Of a stretch of DNA of 64,000 nucleotides, positions 51,013-60,929 are shown piece after piece (positions within the stretch are counted from its first letter, which is position 1; each line of letters begins with the position of its first letter). The notes under the pieces were generated by a model. That model saw only the letters and a program-made list of their open reading frames with translations, was not told the origin of the DNA and made no database searches. Source of the stretch: Dasypus novemcinctus (lineage: Eukaryota; Chordata; Mammalia; Cingulata; Dasypodidae); contig NC_080677.1 of NCBI RefSeq assembly GCF_030445035.2, forward strand, positions 104,219,513 through 104,283,512. Direction: 5' to 3'. The position numbers were made by a program, and so were the translations under genes.

Positions 51013-51036
51013 CTCGGGAGCTTTTTGAATCCCGAG
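51013..51036 (-). other. R-region stem-loop
   Basis: CTCGGGA (51013-51019) pairs with TCCCGAG (51030-51036) across a 10-nt loop; present in both LTRs, with a 4-nt longer loop in the 5' LTR. It lies between TATA box and polyadenylation signal, so it would be at both ends of the genomic RNA. Confidence 0.75.
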
Positions 51037-51060
51037 CCCCGAACAAGATTTTCAAACGTT

Positions 51061-51067
51061 TTTTATA
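51061..51067 (-). promoter_or_regulatory. LTR TATA box (3' LTR)
   Basis: Minus-strand TATAAAA. The 5' LTR copy is at 58499-58505 and would have driven proviral transcription. Confidence 0.8.
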
Positions 51068-51384
51068 CAGAGAGGAAAGGCCAAATGGTTCCTTTGTTTT
51101 AGCTCTCAATAGGCTTTAATTAGCATATATCTCTTCCACATCTTAGGTAAGCTTTTAGCATGGACTCCAGACATTCTAGATAAGCTTTTAGCATATTTAC
51201 TTTTTGCATTTCCCCTAAATACTTAAAGTTTATAGCCCTTGCATTGTTAAACATTTCCTGGGACTGGAGCCGCTGCCACTGTCCCTAAGGGCAGGACTGC
51301 AGCCTCTTACTGTTCCACACCCACAGCCTTCAGCTTACGTTATCTCTGAAGAGACAAAGAGCCTTCCACCCATAGCCCACATCA

Positions 51385-51397
51385 TTCCCCCCTTTTT
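51385..51397 (-). other. Polypurine tract of the provirus
   Basis: Minus-strand AAAAAGGGGGGAA directly adjoining the TG of the 3' LTR; this is the plus-strand primer in retroviral reverse transcription. Confidence 0.88.
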
Positions 51398-53938
51398 GCC
51401 TAAGTTTAACTTGCTAAGCTTTGGCATAATTATTGTTGGAGCTATGAGGTGGATGGCTGTTTGTTGTTTTGATTAATTATTTATCAGCCTTTAGTACAGC
51501 ATCCAGGACTGTTTTTAGAAGTTTAGAACTTTTCATTCTGGACAGCAGAATCTTGGGCAGGGGCCTTCTGCAGTTATTCTGCTGCCACTGGCACTCACGT
51601 GGATTTTCAGTCAGGTTCCAGATCCATCTATTACTTTTAGTTTACTTTTAAAGAGTTTACACCTTTAATTTAAAAGGGGTGCTGAAGGGAGACAATTTCT
51701 TTTCTGTAACTGCTTCCTGCTGGCCATGGGCTGTAGTCATTGCCTAATAAGGTGTAAAACTCTTTAATTTATTCTAACTGGAGGAAGATGGATCTGGCAT
51801 TCTGTACAAAGTTGGATGAAGTTTTCATATGGTTAATAAGATGTTCACTCTGAAAGAAACAAACTTAATTAAAAATTTGGAATACTTGTTTTTAAAAGAG
51901 GACACATTGGATTACAGAGGTAGACAAGGTTAGGTGCCTATAAAGATGGCATTCTTTAAAAGCTGGTGGGAACAGCATATATATATTTTTTTAAGTTATC
52001 CATCTTTAGAGAGAAATTGCAACAGACACTTAGCTTTGTCTGAAGACACATTCTAATATTATTCCAAGCTGTTCAATGATTGACATTCATCCGCTCTGTC
52101 AGATGCTCCTGGTGAACTGGCACTCCTTGGGCAACTGGCTTCACTCAGGATTAGAACACTAATTTGGAAATACTCTTAGTTTTCACCCGTGGGAGTGATC
52201 AGAACTACAGAATAAAGATTTTTACACCTTGGTTTTTATTGTACAATTTCTAGCAATTTTGACTTGTTCAATAGGTGACTCACCATCAGCAAGCAAGCCT
52301 CACTTTTGCTACACAGCAGAGTAGAGCAGAATATAGAAGTTGACTGAGACTGGCTGAGACTGCCACCTTATTTTATAGACATGTTATTAACTGTTTAGAA
52401 AATGATTTTACTAGGAATTTAACATGTTTAATATACTTCTGCACTTGATTCAAAATAGAAAAGATAACATTACAATTATTAGGCATATATTTAGTACAGG
52501 ATAAAAGTACAGCACTTAATATTAACTAATGTATTACTTAATGCATAAGGATTCAAAGTTGCAATTATTAGTTTTGAGTTTCAGGTTTGTAATACCTTAC
52601 ATGTTATTTCTCCATGAGAGCAGGCCATAATGCCAATTGTGTTTAAGTTCACTTATAGTATCCTGGTATCATGGCTCCACTTAGCATGTTTTTCAACGCA
52701 GTGAGCAAGTTGCAGCATCCTTTATCTTAGAGAGATTTTCTAGGATTCCACTAGTTTGGTGCATAGTGCTCTTTGGCACTATGGAATAGTGCCAGTCTGG
52801 AGGCGATATCCATTGTACACTTGGCTGTACCGAGTCATTATTGGCTGCTGCAGGAGCTTGAAACTGCAATATAGTTTCCATCGACTTTAGGAGCAGAACC
52901 AGAGACTGATATAACACATATTTTAATTGAGGGGTTAATGACCAGCCTAGCCAATAACTCACATGGAGAGGCCACCTGTAATGTATTCAAGGCCTGGTTT
53001 GAATGCACAAGAGTTTGACAATGTTAAAGTTTATTCCTTGTTTTATATATATTTTAAACAACTTAATGCAATACATATATCAAATGACTATTTACTTACA
53101 CAATTTTACTATGAAGATAACAGTAGGTACTTTACTTTAGTAATAGAGGAAAAATATTATTTTTCATTGTTAGAATGAAAACAGAATATTTCCAATAGAA
53201 TTAAGACAACTTTTTATTACTATTTACTTAAATGTGTATTTTGCAGTGGCCTTCAGACAGGTTTATTATTATGAAGTTATTTCTGCTACCAATACCAATC
53301 TAAGTTTTTTTAGTTAACAATGACTTCTACAACTAGAACTATTTAAACATTTTTAGTTTGGAAGATGTTTTACAAACTCTTTATAATTGACTATAACCAC
53401 ATTGACTAGCCACCTCATGTTTAAATAAACTTACTAAATTACAATTACCAATGAAAGAAATTTACTCTTTATTTAAGAGAGCATATCTACAATCTTTTTC
53501 CTTTAGCCTAATTTCACCAATGTGAACTTACAATTTTCATTACTGTAAAGATTTTGTACATATAATGTTAATTTAGTTTATAAATTAACTATGGGAGATT
53601 ACGCTCAAGTTAAATAAAATTGAAACCATAATAGTTTATGCAAGGAATGTTCTTTTTTCCTTACAGGAAGCTAAAAACTTCTTTTCTTTGTTTAAGTTAT
53701 GAAAATTAATAATTTAAAAGCATACTGACTACCAGGTTTTAAAACACATGCATACTGACTACTAGATTTTAAAACACATTACACAATTACTTAATATTTT
53801 TAAATTATAACCCAGGAAAGATTTCTCCATAGTTTTTATGGACTTTTCTTTACTTACTGAAATTTGTTAATAGAGCCACTAATTACCTTTATTTCATTGG
53901 AAAGAAATCTTCTGGAAGAAATTAAGGCTCACTAGATT
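51398..53938 (-). other. Proviral interior, 3' part, no gene recognised
   Basis: AT-rich, with one minus-strand frame of 89 codons (52693-52962) containing WISPPDWHY and ILENLSKIKDAATCS. Its position near the 3' end is where env would be, but I cannot match it to an envelope family. Confidence 0.4.
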
Positions 53939-54183
53939 GTGGAGAAGAAAATAATTTATTCTCAATCTTGCAAGAAGGGGCGCAGAGCCAGATATGGCTG
54001 GTGCCCCAAAAAAAGAAAAATGACACAATTTATACCCCTAAGCCTAGCATGCAAGCTCTTCCTCTGTTTTTCCATAGATTGGATACTTCAGAAGTTACAG
54101 CTTATCTGAGATTTAACTTTCCCACTCAAAAGTTTGATTTAACTGCTTCTTCTATCACATTCCAACTATTTTAGTTTTTACCT
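53939..54183 (-). mobile_element. Short LTR-like segment inside the provirus
   Basis: Minus-strand TATAAA (54029-54034), then a stem-loop (53977-54007), then AATAAA (53955-53960) and a CA end at 53939: the order of an LTR promoter-R-U5. Directly outside its 5' side (54184-54195) is a polypurine tract (AAAGGGGGGAGCA), as at the 3' end of a retrovirus. No partner LTR was found. The U3 edge is uncertain because no TG is present. Confidence 0.6.
53977..54007 (-). other. Stem-loop in the short LTR-like segment
   Basis: GGGGC (53977-53981) pairs with GCCCC (54003-54007), and AGCCA (53986-53990) with TGGCT (53995-53999), leaving a 4-nt loop. It lies between TATA and polyadenylation signals. Confidence 0.7.
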
Positions 54184-54195
54184 GCTCCCCCCTTT
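54184..54195 (-). other. Second polypurine tract
   Basis: Minus-strand AAAGGGGGGAGC beside the short LTR-like segment; resembles the main tract at 51385-51397. Confidence 0.6.
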
Positions 54196-54389
54196 GTCAA
54201 ATAAGGAATAGAATTTAGTGCTGAAATGGCACCAACTTAGTTCCTTCTTGGGCATCCTTCCACTGCCCATAGGACTGGCCTAAACTGGTTTCCTCCACTG
54301 CTGTCCAACCCGGGAGTGGGAGACTGAGGCAGCAGGCTGCCGGGTTACATCAACATTTTTCTTATGTGAAAATTAACCTAATCTTTGTG

Positions 54390-54417
54390 GTTTTTTTTTT
54401 TTTTTTTTTTTTTTTTT
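54390..54417. repeat. Homopolymer T tract
   Basis: About 28 consecutive T; poly(A) in the proviral sense. Either a simple repeat or the tail of a retroposed RNA. Confidence 0.9.
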
Positions 54418-56265
54418 GCATTTTATGGCTCACAAAGGTTTAAACTGGGAAATTACCAGGCAAACTGATTCTTAATTCTCTAGCCTAGTAGACAGGTTTA
54501 ATCTGCTACACCTAGTCTTGCCTTAAAAGCTCTTGCAAAGAGGAGGCCCTTTCCCAATTGTTTCCATAATCAGATTTCTATGACTTTTTTATCCTGCTTA
54601 GTTTAATTTGGGCTTTAAGAATATTTATAAATATAACTGCATATTTAATTTTTAACAATTTGAATAGACCTCTTTTAAGAATTTTTATTTGTTAATTTGA
54701 TATTATCCTGATGTATGAAGACATACATTGAGCATTTTTTTAAAATGGGCAGACACAAAGAGTTAGACACAAACACAACTCATTGATATTACTTATAATT
54801 TGCATTATTTTATATACTGTTAAGCTTAATTAATTAGGGGTCCAGAAATACATATTACTTATATAACTGCATATTTAACCTCAACAATTTGAGCAAATAG
54901 GCAGATATAAATAGTTTGAGACAAAAACATGACTTTAGTTACTTTAAACTTCTAATCTTTACAAAACAAGTGTGACTGCAAACATTTCAAAGACTTTTGA
55001 AACTCTTCTTAATTTGCACTATGACCATGCAGTTTACCACAAGAATTTTCTTTCTTACTTAATGGATTGTAATAACCAAAATGTTCTCAATGCCTTAGCA
55101 CCATTTTGTTTTAGAACTTTATATTTTACTTTGAAATTAGCAGAGTTTTGGATAAGCAACAAGATTAATTTTATATATATTTATTGAGGCTATTTGAAGC
55201 CTCAGGGAGACAGACTGCTTTCTCTCATGAATTGCCACTCTTAGGAACACTGACCGTTAAGGCAGGAGACTTTGGAGATAATAAAACTCCAGTGGCCATT
55301 TAACCTTATTCTATCAGGCAGCAATTTATTTAGTTTACACTTGAATTCATGAGAGAAAGGGCTACTAATACCAGGAGAGGAGACAGTGATGTCCCAGCTC
55401 TTCTCAATTATGAAATAACTATAGGCAAAGGCAAAGGGTGAGGTTAGGCTTGAAGTAACCATAAACAAAGGAAAGGTTAGTGTAGAATTTACACTTAAAT
55501 AATAGTTTCAGGCTAAATTCACCCAGCTATAATCTCAGTTATTGTCTTTCCACTGTTTTATAATATAAATGCATTTATAAATGATTTTAACTCTTAGTTA
55601 CAGTTTTTATTAATTTTTTTAAAACCTATTAATTTTATAACACCTTTAAATACCTTTCATTCAACTTATAACATATTAAATGAACTTAACCATTACTTTA
55701 ATTTTTCCTTTAAAGTAAAAGAATAAATCTCTTGCAGTTAGTTTGAAATAAAAGGCTACTTTTCAGGATTTGATTTCTAGAACATAAAATGTTTTTTTTA
55801 AAAGAGGTAAGACTCTTCTTCAAACACTGAGGAAATGATGAGGTTAAAGCACAAGAAGCTATTGATAAAAGATTTTTTTTGTATATTGATCTTACTCAAT
55901 TTAATCATAAAAATTTTCCTTCCACAAACCTTCTACACTTTCAGTATTCATTCAGGTTCTGTCCCATACTCTACTCTTTTCAATAATCAATTATTTTATC
56001 TTAGGACAAAATCATTTTCTGTTTCCTTAACAATAAAAACACACTCCATATATCCCACATACTAAGTTACCAGGCAAACTTCTTACAACATGTAATTGCC
56101 ATTAATACTAAACAAGTTTGTTGAAATAATGAGCTTTTTTTCACTTTAAATACTTAGTAGCATGTAATACCAGAAACAGTTTTTTGGAAGCAAGTTGGCA
56201 GGGGAGACTGGCTGCCAAATATGTTTGTTATAAAATTGCCTTTTATTATTATTATTATTGATTCA

Positions 56266-56269
56266 GTTT
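56266..56269. repeat. 4-bp target duplication of the nested solo LTR (left)
   Basis: GTTT here and at 56891-56894, outside the TG/CA ends. Confidence 0.7.
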
Positions 56270-56890
56270 TGCGGCAGCGGTCTTCGTAGCCTGGCCCTGT
56301 CCCTTGGGCCAGGCGGTTCTTCCGGGAGGCGAGACGAGGCGGGAGACTTGGCCGAGTCTCCAGCAGAGGTGTGCAAGGTGTGGAGGGCGAAAGGAACAAA
56401 GGAGACGAAACGCCCTTGTGGAGCTGTAACAGAGCCGTTTATTGGGGAATGTACAGAGATTATATAGGGCTGTGGCGGAGGGGCAGGCAGAGTTCTTGCT
56501 GGGATGCCGTATAAGGCGTGCTGGGGAGACTTTCGATGAGGATTGGTAAGGAGCAACACGGAACTGCTAGGAGGGGGGGTACAGGAAGGGGCGGGAATGG
56601 CGTCACAGCGAGGGGAGGCGGGAAGAGGAGGGGGAAGGGGGAGTGGGGGAGCCGTCCGGATGTTGCCTTTTGGCGGGAACAGTGGGCGTAGCCTAGATGA
56701 CTGGGCGGGCTTTGGAGTGCCGCATACCAACGGCCCGAGGACGTGGCATCCGTACTGGCCATCTCGTAGTGGACCTGGGCAGGCTGAGGGCTTGCGCCCG
56801 TACCAGCCCTTCCCTTGACCACTGGCTCCAGGTTACGCGTCTACCTTCCGCCAGGGCTGGCCCCTACTGAGGAGGAGGCTATCCCACACA
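56270..56890 (-). mobile_element. Nested solo LTR, CpG-rich, 621 bp
   Basis: A sharply GC- and CpG-rich block within AT-rich proviral sequence. Minus strand runs TGTGTGGGATAG to CTGCCGCA, so it has TG/CA ends, with GTTT duplicated outside. TATATAA (complement at about 56459-56465) precedes AATAAA (complement at 56438-56443). Retained CpGs suggest it is young. Both strands are open over 90-155 codons because of composition; these are not genes. Confidence 0.8.
56289..56314. other. Perfect 9-bp inverted repeat in U5 of the solo LTR
   Basis: GCCTGGCCC (56289-56297), 8-nt loop, GGGCCAGGC (56306-56314). In RNA it would form a strong hairpin. Confidence 0.9.
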
Positions 56891-58096
56891 GTTTTTGTTA
56901 AATAATGACCTTTTGCAATTAGCCATTTAAATACCTTAATTTAAACAATGCTTTGTAAAACTTTTATAATTATTTATACCCTTAAGACAAATTTTACTTT
57001 GTCTTAACACATTCTCTTACTTAAAGTTACTACAATACCTTCTAAGAACCTGGGCAGAATGCAAAGGTATTTTGGCTTTGACACCCTAAGGAGGGAACTT
57101 TACCGCATTTATTCTGATTCTGCTTTTCACCCTCTTCACTTCCCCCCTCCTTCCAGGCAGTCAGGCGCACAACAAACAGGAATGCGGCTTATGAATAGAA
57201 GGGTGGACTCACTGGAAAGGGGCAAGCCGCTCCCCCCTTTCCAGCTTTCAGCCAAAATGGGCAGACAGAACCTACTCAAATTTGGCAACTCTCCCAGGGA
57301 CCCAGCCACCCTGACTGGGACATCCCCAACAAACTTGGGTGCGTGGCGCGGACACAGATGGCCTCCAAGCCCCGGCAAAGGGCCAGACCAGAGACAAGAC
57401 AGCAGAGCATGCACAAACATCTAGACTCCGCAAACATCCAGACTCCTCAGCTTTTGCCCCAGAATCATTTCACCCCCTTGCCAATGGCAAGGGAGGGCTC
57501 CAGCTCAGCTGTAATTCTACTTGACATAAGGACACAACTCCAACACTAACATTGAGCTGACACAGACAGAAGCACAAAGGTCACTAATCTGACCCACAAG
57601 TTATATATTTATTTTCACCATGGCTGCCCCCACAGCCATCACAAACCTCAGAACACTTAACATTTGGTATAAAGTGAATTCATTCACAAATTAGCACCAT
57701 AACAAAAGATTTCAGCTAGACTTTTCCACTGTTTAAACTTTACACCCAGACCAAGCTCCACCAGAAAAGCCAATCCATTTTCCTGTAACCAAGTTTTGTT
57801 TTCCTTAATCTAGACCAATTTCCAGGACATTAGGACTTGAACCTATAAATAGCCCTTCCTATTAAAATCGAGACTCTACTCCTTTAGTGGATATAAGACC
57901 AGTACCAGATTTTAACATGCAGTTAGACAAACCCAAAACACCAGGGCTTTTTCCCAGTTTTCCTCCTTTTCCCAAGCCTAGAGAGAACAGCTTCCCCCCA
58001 GCCTTCTGGGGCTACTAGGGTTCTCTCGGGAGGTGATCAGCCTCCCCTTCCTAGCAATTAAAGCTAGGGCCTTCTAGACTGTGCTCACCCGGGGAG
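56891..58096 (-). other. Proviral interior, 5' part (leader/gag position), no gene recognised
   Basis: In minus sense this follows the leader and should hold gag. A 94-codon frame at 57136-57420 is the longest on that strand and has no capsid or zinc-knuckle motif. A polypurine stretch GAAAGGGGGGAGC (complement near 57231-57243) resembles the two polypurine tracts further 3'. Confidence 0.4.
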
Positions 58097-58106
58097 TCTT
58101 ACCTTC
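58097..58106 (-). promoter_or_regulatory. Candidate leader splice donor of the provirus
   Basis: Minus-strand GAAG|GTAAGA (GT at 58101-58102), about 240 nt downstream of the primer site. Retroviral leaders carry the donor for subgenomic (env) mRNA here. Confidence 0.5.
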
Positions 58107-58323
58107 TTCCATGTTCGGAGTTCTTTTTCGTTCCCAGAATCTTTCTCTTCAGACCTTTCATTGCCCTCAATTTTTGTCGGGAAGATTCTGGTGGAGCCCA
58201 CATCTTTTCTGGATTAAATTTAATCCAGGGGCACCCAGATTTGGGGTTCACCTGAGTCCTCCCGGCTTCCTCGGGTATTTGGAAGGGGCAGCAAAATGCT
58301 ACCGTCTCTGGCCTTCATTTGTT

Positions 58324-58341
58324 ATCCCACCAGAGTCACCA
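58324..58341 (-). other. Primer-binding site, tRNA-Arg(UCU) type
   Basis: Minus-strand TGGTGACTCTGGTGGGAT. The complement of the 3' end of mammalian tRNA-Arg(UCU) with CCA is TGGCGACTCTGGTGGGAT, so one mismatch in 18. Four nucleotides separate it from the LTR end, slightly more than usual. Confidence 0.82.
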
Positions 58342-58345
58342 AAAA

Positions 58346-58822
58346 TGTTGTGGAATTTCAGAGAAGTTCAATTATTTGAGTATAGAGAGGCCAGGACTCA
58401 GGAATGATTTTGAGAAGGAAAAATGGTTTATTGACGGCCGGCCGGACTCGGGAGCTTTCTGTTTGAATCCCGAGCCCAGAACAAGATTTTCAAACGTCTT
58501 TTATACAGAGAAGAAAGGCCAAATGGTTCCTTTGTTTCAGTTCTCAATAGGCTTCAATTAGCATATATCTCTTCCACATCTTAGGTAAGCTTTTAGCATG
58601 GACTCCAGACATTCTAGATAAGCTTTTAGCATATTTACTTTTTGCATTTCCCCTAAATACTTAAAGTTTATAGCCCTTGCATTGTTAAACATTTCCTGGG
58701 ACTGGAGCCACTGCCACTGTCCCTAAGGGCAGGACAGCAGCCTCTTACTGTTCCATAACCACAGCCTTCAGCTTAGGTTATCTCTGAAGAGATAAAGAGC
58801 CTTCCACCCATAGCCCACATCA
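58346..58822 (-). repeat. 5' LTR of the provirus (477 bp)
   Basis: Same layout as the 3' LTR: TG/CA ends, TATA complement at 58499-58505, AATAAA complement at 58427-58432, CGGCCGGCCG palindrome near 58435-58444. By eye about 14 substitutions in 473 aligned bases (close to 3%). Confidence 0.93.
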
Positions 58823-58950
58823 ATATCCCCCATATATAAATTGGTACTAAACTTCATGAGGTTAAATAGCCCATATGTGGTCACATGGTAGTGGTAGGAA
58901 TGGGGCTAAGAAAGGGTCAGTTGTCCCAAATTTCTAACCCAAATGTGACA
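58823..58950 (+). mobile_element. MIR, right half, split by the provirus
   Basis: ATATCCCCCATATATAAATTG, GGTTAAATAGCCCATATGTG and GGTCACATGGTAGTGGTAGG follow the MIR order after GGTACTATTAT (TATCCCCATTTTACAG / GGTTAAGTAACTTGCCC / GGTCACACAGCTAGTAAG). It completes the half at 50835-50911. Confidence 0.72.
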
Positions 58951-59114
58951 CATAGAGTATACTTGTTTTGGCCACTGTGATAAAAACTGCATCTAAAGTA
59001 CCTTTACCTTCATTAGTTTTTGCTTCCCTTTGCCAGAAGGTAGATACTGGATCCCCAATGCCTCCGTTATTGGCTGGCAATATAGAAAGTGTAGAATACA
59101 TAGGCATTGAATGT

Positions 59115-59141
59115 ATGAATGAATAAATGAATGAATGATTC
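59115..59141. repeat. (GAAT)n short tandem repeat
   Basis: GAATGAATAAATGAATGAATG, slightly imperfect. Confidence 0.85.
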
Positions 59142-59199
59142 TGGCTTGGATTTGGCATACCCCAACTCTTTCACTGGTTACACTCCTTGTGCTTAAGTA

Positions 59200-59770
59200 T
59201 TATGGGACTGTGAAGGGAATATCTAGTTGCTTTATTTTGTTTTTTTTGTGGAGAGAATTGCTACACAACATGCTGTTAGAACACTGGCCCAGGCACAACA
59301 GAATGTTTAGCAAAGAACAGCACAAAGAGCAGGGGGAAATGTCCCATTATGACTGGTCCCCCTGGGAGGCCAACTGCTTTGTTTAGAATCAGTGAATTGT
59401 GGCTCCCTTTGTCCTACTCCTCATCAAAGAATGGTAAGTCTGTATGCCAGCGGGTGTGATATTTATACCTCCAGGGGGAGGGGTCCCTGCCACTGAGCAA
59501 AAAGCATCAAGCAAATTTTTTGCAGCATTCCCACCCTGAAAAGCAATTAAGATGGTTTGGGGTTCAAGATACAGTCAGGCCTTCCCATTAGACCTAATGT
59601 CTCTCTTGGGCTCCTAAATGGAAAAACAGTGAAACATCAGCACACAAAGAAAAAGAAGGGGGTAGGCTGGGCCTAGGAGATAACTGCTGCAAAGTTGTGA
59701 CTTCTCCAGCATGTGCACACCTGTGAGAAGTTTATTTGAAGATTACCTTGTAATTGTGACATGTAGACAA
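59200..59770 (-). mobile_element. ERV LTR-like segment (related to 13340-13930)
   Basis: Shares the order of blocks listed for 13340-13930, including GGCACAACAG, GAGCAGGGGGAAATGTCCCATT, GGGAGGCCAACTGC and GATATTTATACC. Minus-strand TATAAATATCA near 59460-59470. Boundaries are approximate. Confidence 0.5.
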
Positions 59771-60083
59771 ATCACTTTTCTATTTGATTCCATGTTTCTA
59801 ATTTCCCTCAGCCTCCATTAGTGGTCCCAGTAAGTTTGAAATTCTGACCTCTTACATCTGACTATTACAAAAAGAAGACCATAAACTTTTACATTCACAT
59901 GATACTTCCTCTGTCATAAATGATTTTTCTGTCTTTTGTGCCTAAGAAGCTTCCAGACACTCTTTAATACCTAGTTCATTACCTTCCTTATAAGTTTCGT
60001 ATTTGTCCCTAAGTACTGAGGTGTTTGTTCTGGAAATTCTGAAAGAAATACTTCTATTTTTATCCTTAACACATTCAATTGTC

Positions 60084-60097
60084 ATAATTGTTTACTG
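60084..60097. repeat. Target-site duplication (left) of the third DAS SINE
   Basis: ATAATTGTTTACTG, with ATAACTGTTTACTG at 60520-60533 (one mismatch). Confidence 0.9.
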
Positions 60098-60519
60098 GAA
60101 AGCAAGCATGGTCCAGTGGATAGGGCATCCATCTACCACATGGGAGGTCTGCGATTCAAACCCCGGGCCTCCTTGACCCATGTGGAGCTGGCCCACGCGC
60201 AATGCTAATGCGTGCAAGGAGTGCCCTGCCACGCAGGGGTGTCCCCCGTGTAGGGGAGCCCCACGCGCAAGGAGTACGCCCCGTAAGGAGAGTTGCCCAG
60301 TGTGAAAGAATCTGCAGCCTGCCCAGGAATGGTGCTGCACACACGGAGAGTTGATGCAGCAAGATGACGCAACAAAAAAAACACAGATTTCCTTGCCGCT
60401 GACAACAGAAGCAGACAAAAGAACACACAGCAAATGAACACAGAAAACAGACAACTGGGGTGGGGGGTGGGGAGTGAGGGAAGGGGAGAAAAATAAATAA
60501 AATAAATCTTAAAAAAAAA
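60098..60519 (+). mobile_element. DAS-III type armadillo SINE
   Basis: Same family as 14121-14547: tRNA-like head with A box near 60107-60130 (GCATGGTCCAGTGGATAGGGC) and B box GATTCAAACCC near 60153-60163, GC-rich body (GTGTCCCCCGTGTAGGGGAG), A-rich end with AATAAATAAAATAAATCTTA(n). Many CpGs are kept, so it is rather young. Confidence 0.95.
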
Positions 60520-60929
60520 ATAACTGTTTACTGTACTAGATGAAGGGTCCAAAATATTGGGGACTATGTTTTCTTCATTTTAAAAAATGACATATCAGAC
60601 TGTCTGATGCACAGCATAGGTTCAATACATTTTTCCCAATTATATGAATATATTATCTTCAGAAATTCCAAAATGGACATTGATAGAATGAACTGTAAAA
60701 ATCTTAGTCATGTCTCAACAAATCATAGTTCATTATGTTATCAATACTACAAGGAAATAAAGGAATATTGTTCACATGGGGAAAATGTGTTGAAAAAGTA
60801 AATGACAGTATTATTTGACAGTCTTATTAAAATAAACTTTGTTTTTTATACTATACAAAAAGAAATGATTTATTGTGTCTTCCATAGCCTCACAATATAT
60901 AAAATATATAGTCTTTCTAAAAGGAATGC

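Larger units (their letters stand above)
50912..51384 (-). repeat. 3' LTR of the provirus (473 bp)
   Basis: Runs (minus strand) from TGATGTGGGC to CCACAACA, with TG/CA ends. U3 contains the 14-mer TAAGCTTTTAGCAT twice (complement strand, near 51148 and 51181). The TATA box complement is at 51061-51067, the polyadenylation signal complement at 50993-50998, with the palindrome CGGCCGGCCG and a 7-bp stem between them. About 14 substitutions and one 4-bp indel separate it from the 5' LTR. Confidence 0.93.
54196..56269 (-). other. Proviral interior, middle part, no gene recognised
   Basis: AT-rich, without long minus-strand frames. Contains a T run of about 28 (54390-54417) that reads as poly(A) on the minus strand. 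A 75-codon minus-strand frame at 55241-55468 shows no domain. Confidence 0.4.
50912..58822 (-). mobile_element. Endogenous provirus with paired LTRs, class I-like, minus orientation
   Basis: Two LTRs (50912-51384 and 58346-58822) bracket a 6.96-kb interior. The tRNA-primer site next to the right LTR and the polypurine tract next to the left LTR fix the orientation as minus, so the right LTR is the 5' LTR. A 4-bp duplication (ATAT) flanks it, usual for gammaretrovirus-like (class I) elements. I recognise no gag, pro, pol or env in the interior: no RT FADD/YxDD block, protease or zinc-knuckle region is visible. The interior holds a nested solo LTR and another LTR-like segment. It is either an old deleted provirus or a non-autonomous derivative. 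Confidence 0.9.

Noticed and set aside
56263..56822. Overlapping open frames of 91-155 codons on both strands
   Set aside because: They fall within a GC-rich solo LTR where stop codons are rare by composition; no domain is recognisable.
14121..60519. tRNA genes suggested by A and B boxes
   Set aside because: The boxes are those of tRNA-derived SINEs, with GC bodies and A-rich tails and target duplications; none folds as a free tRNA gene.
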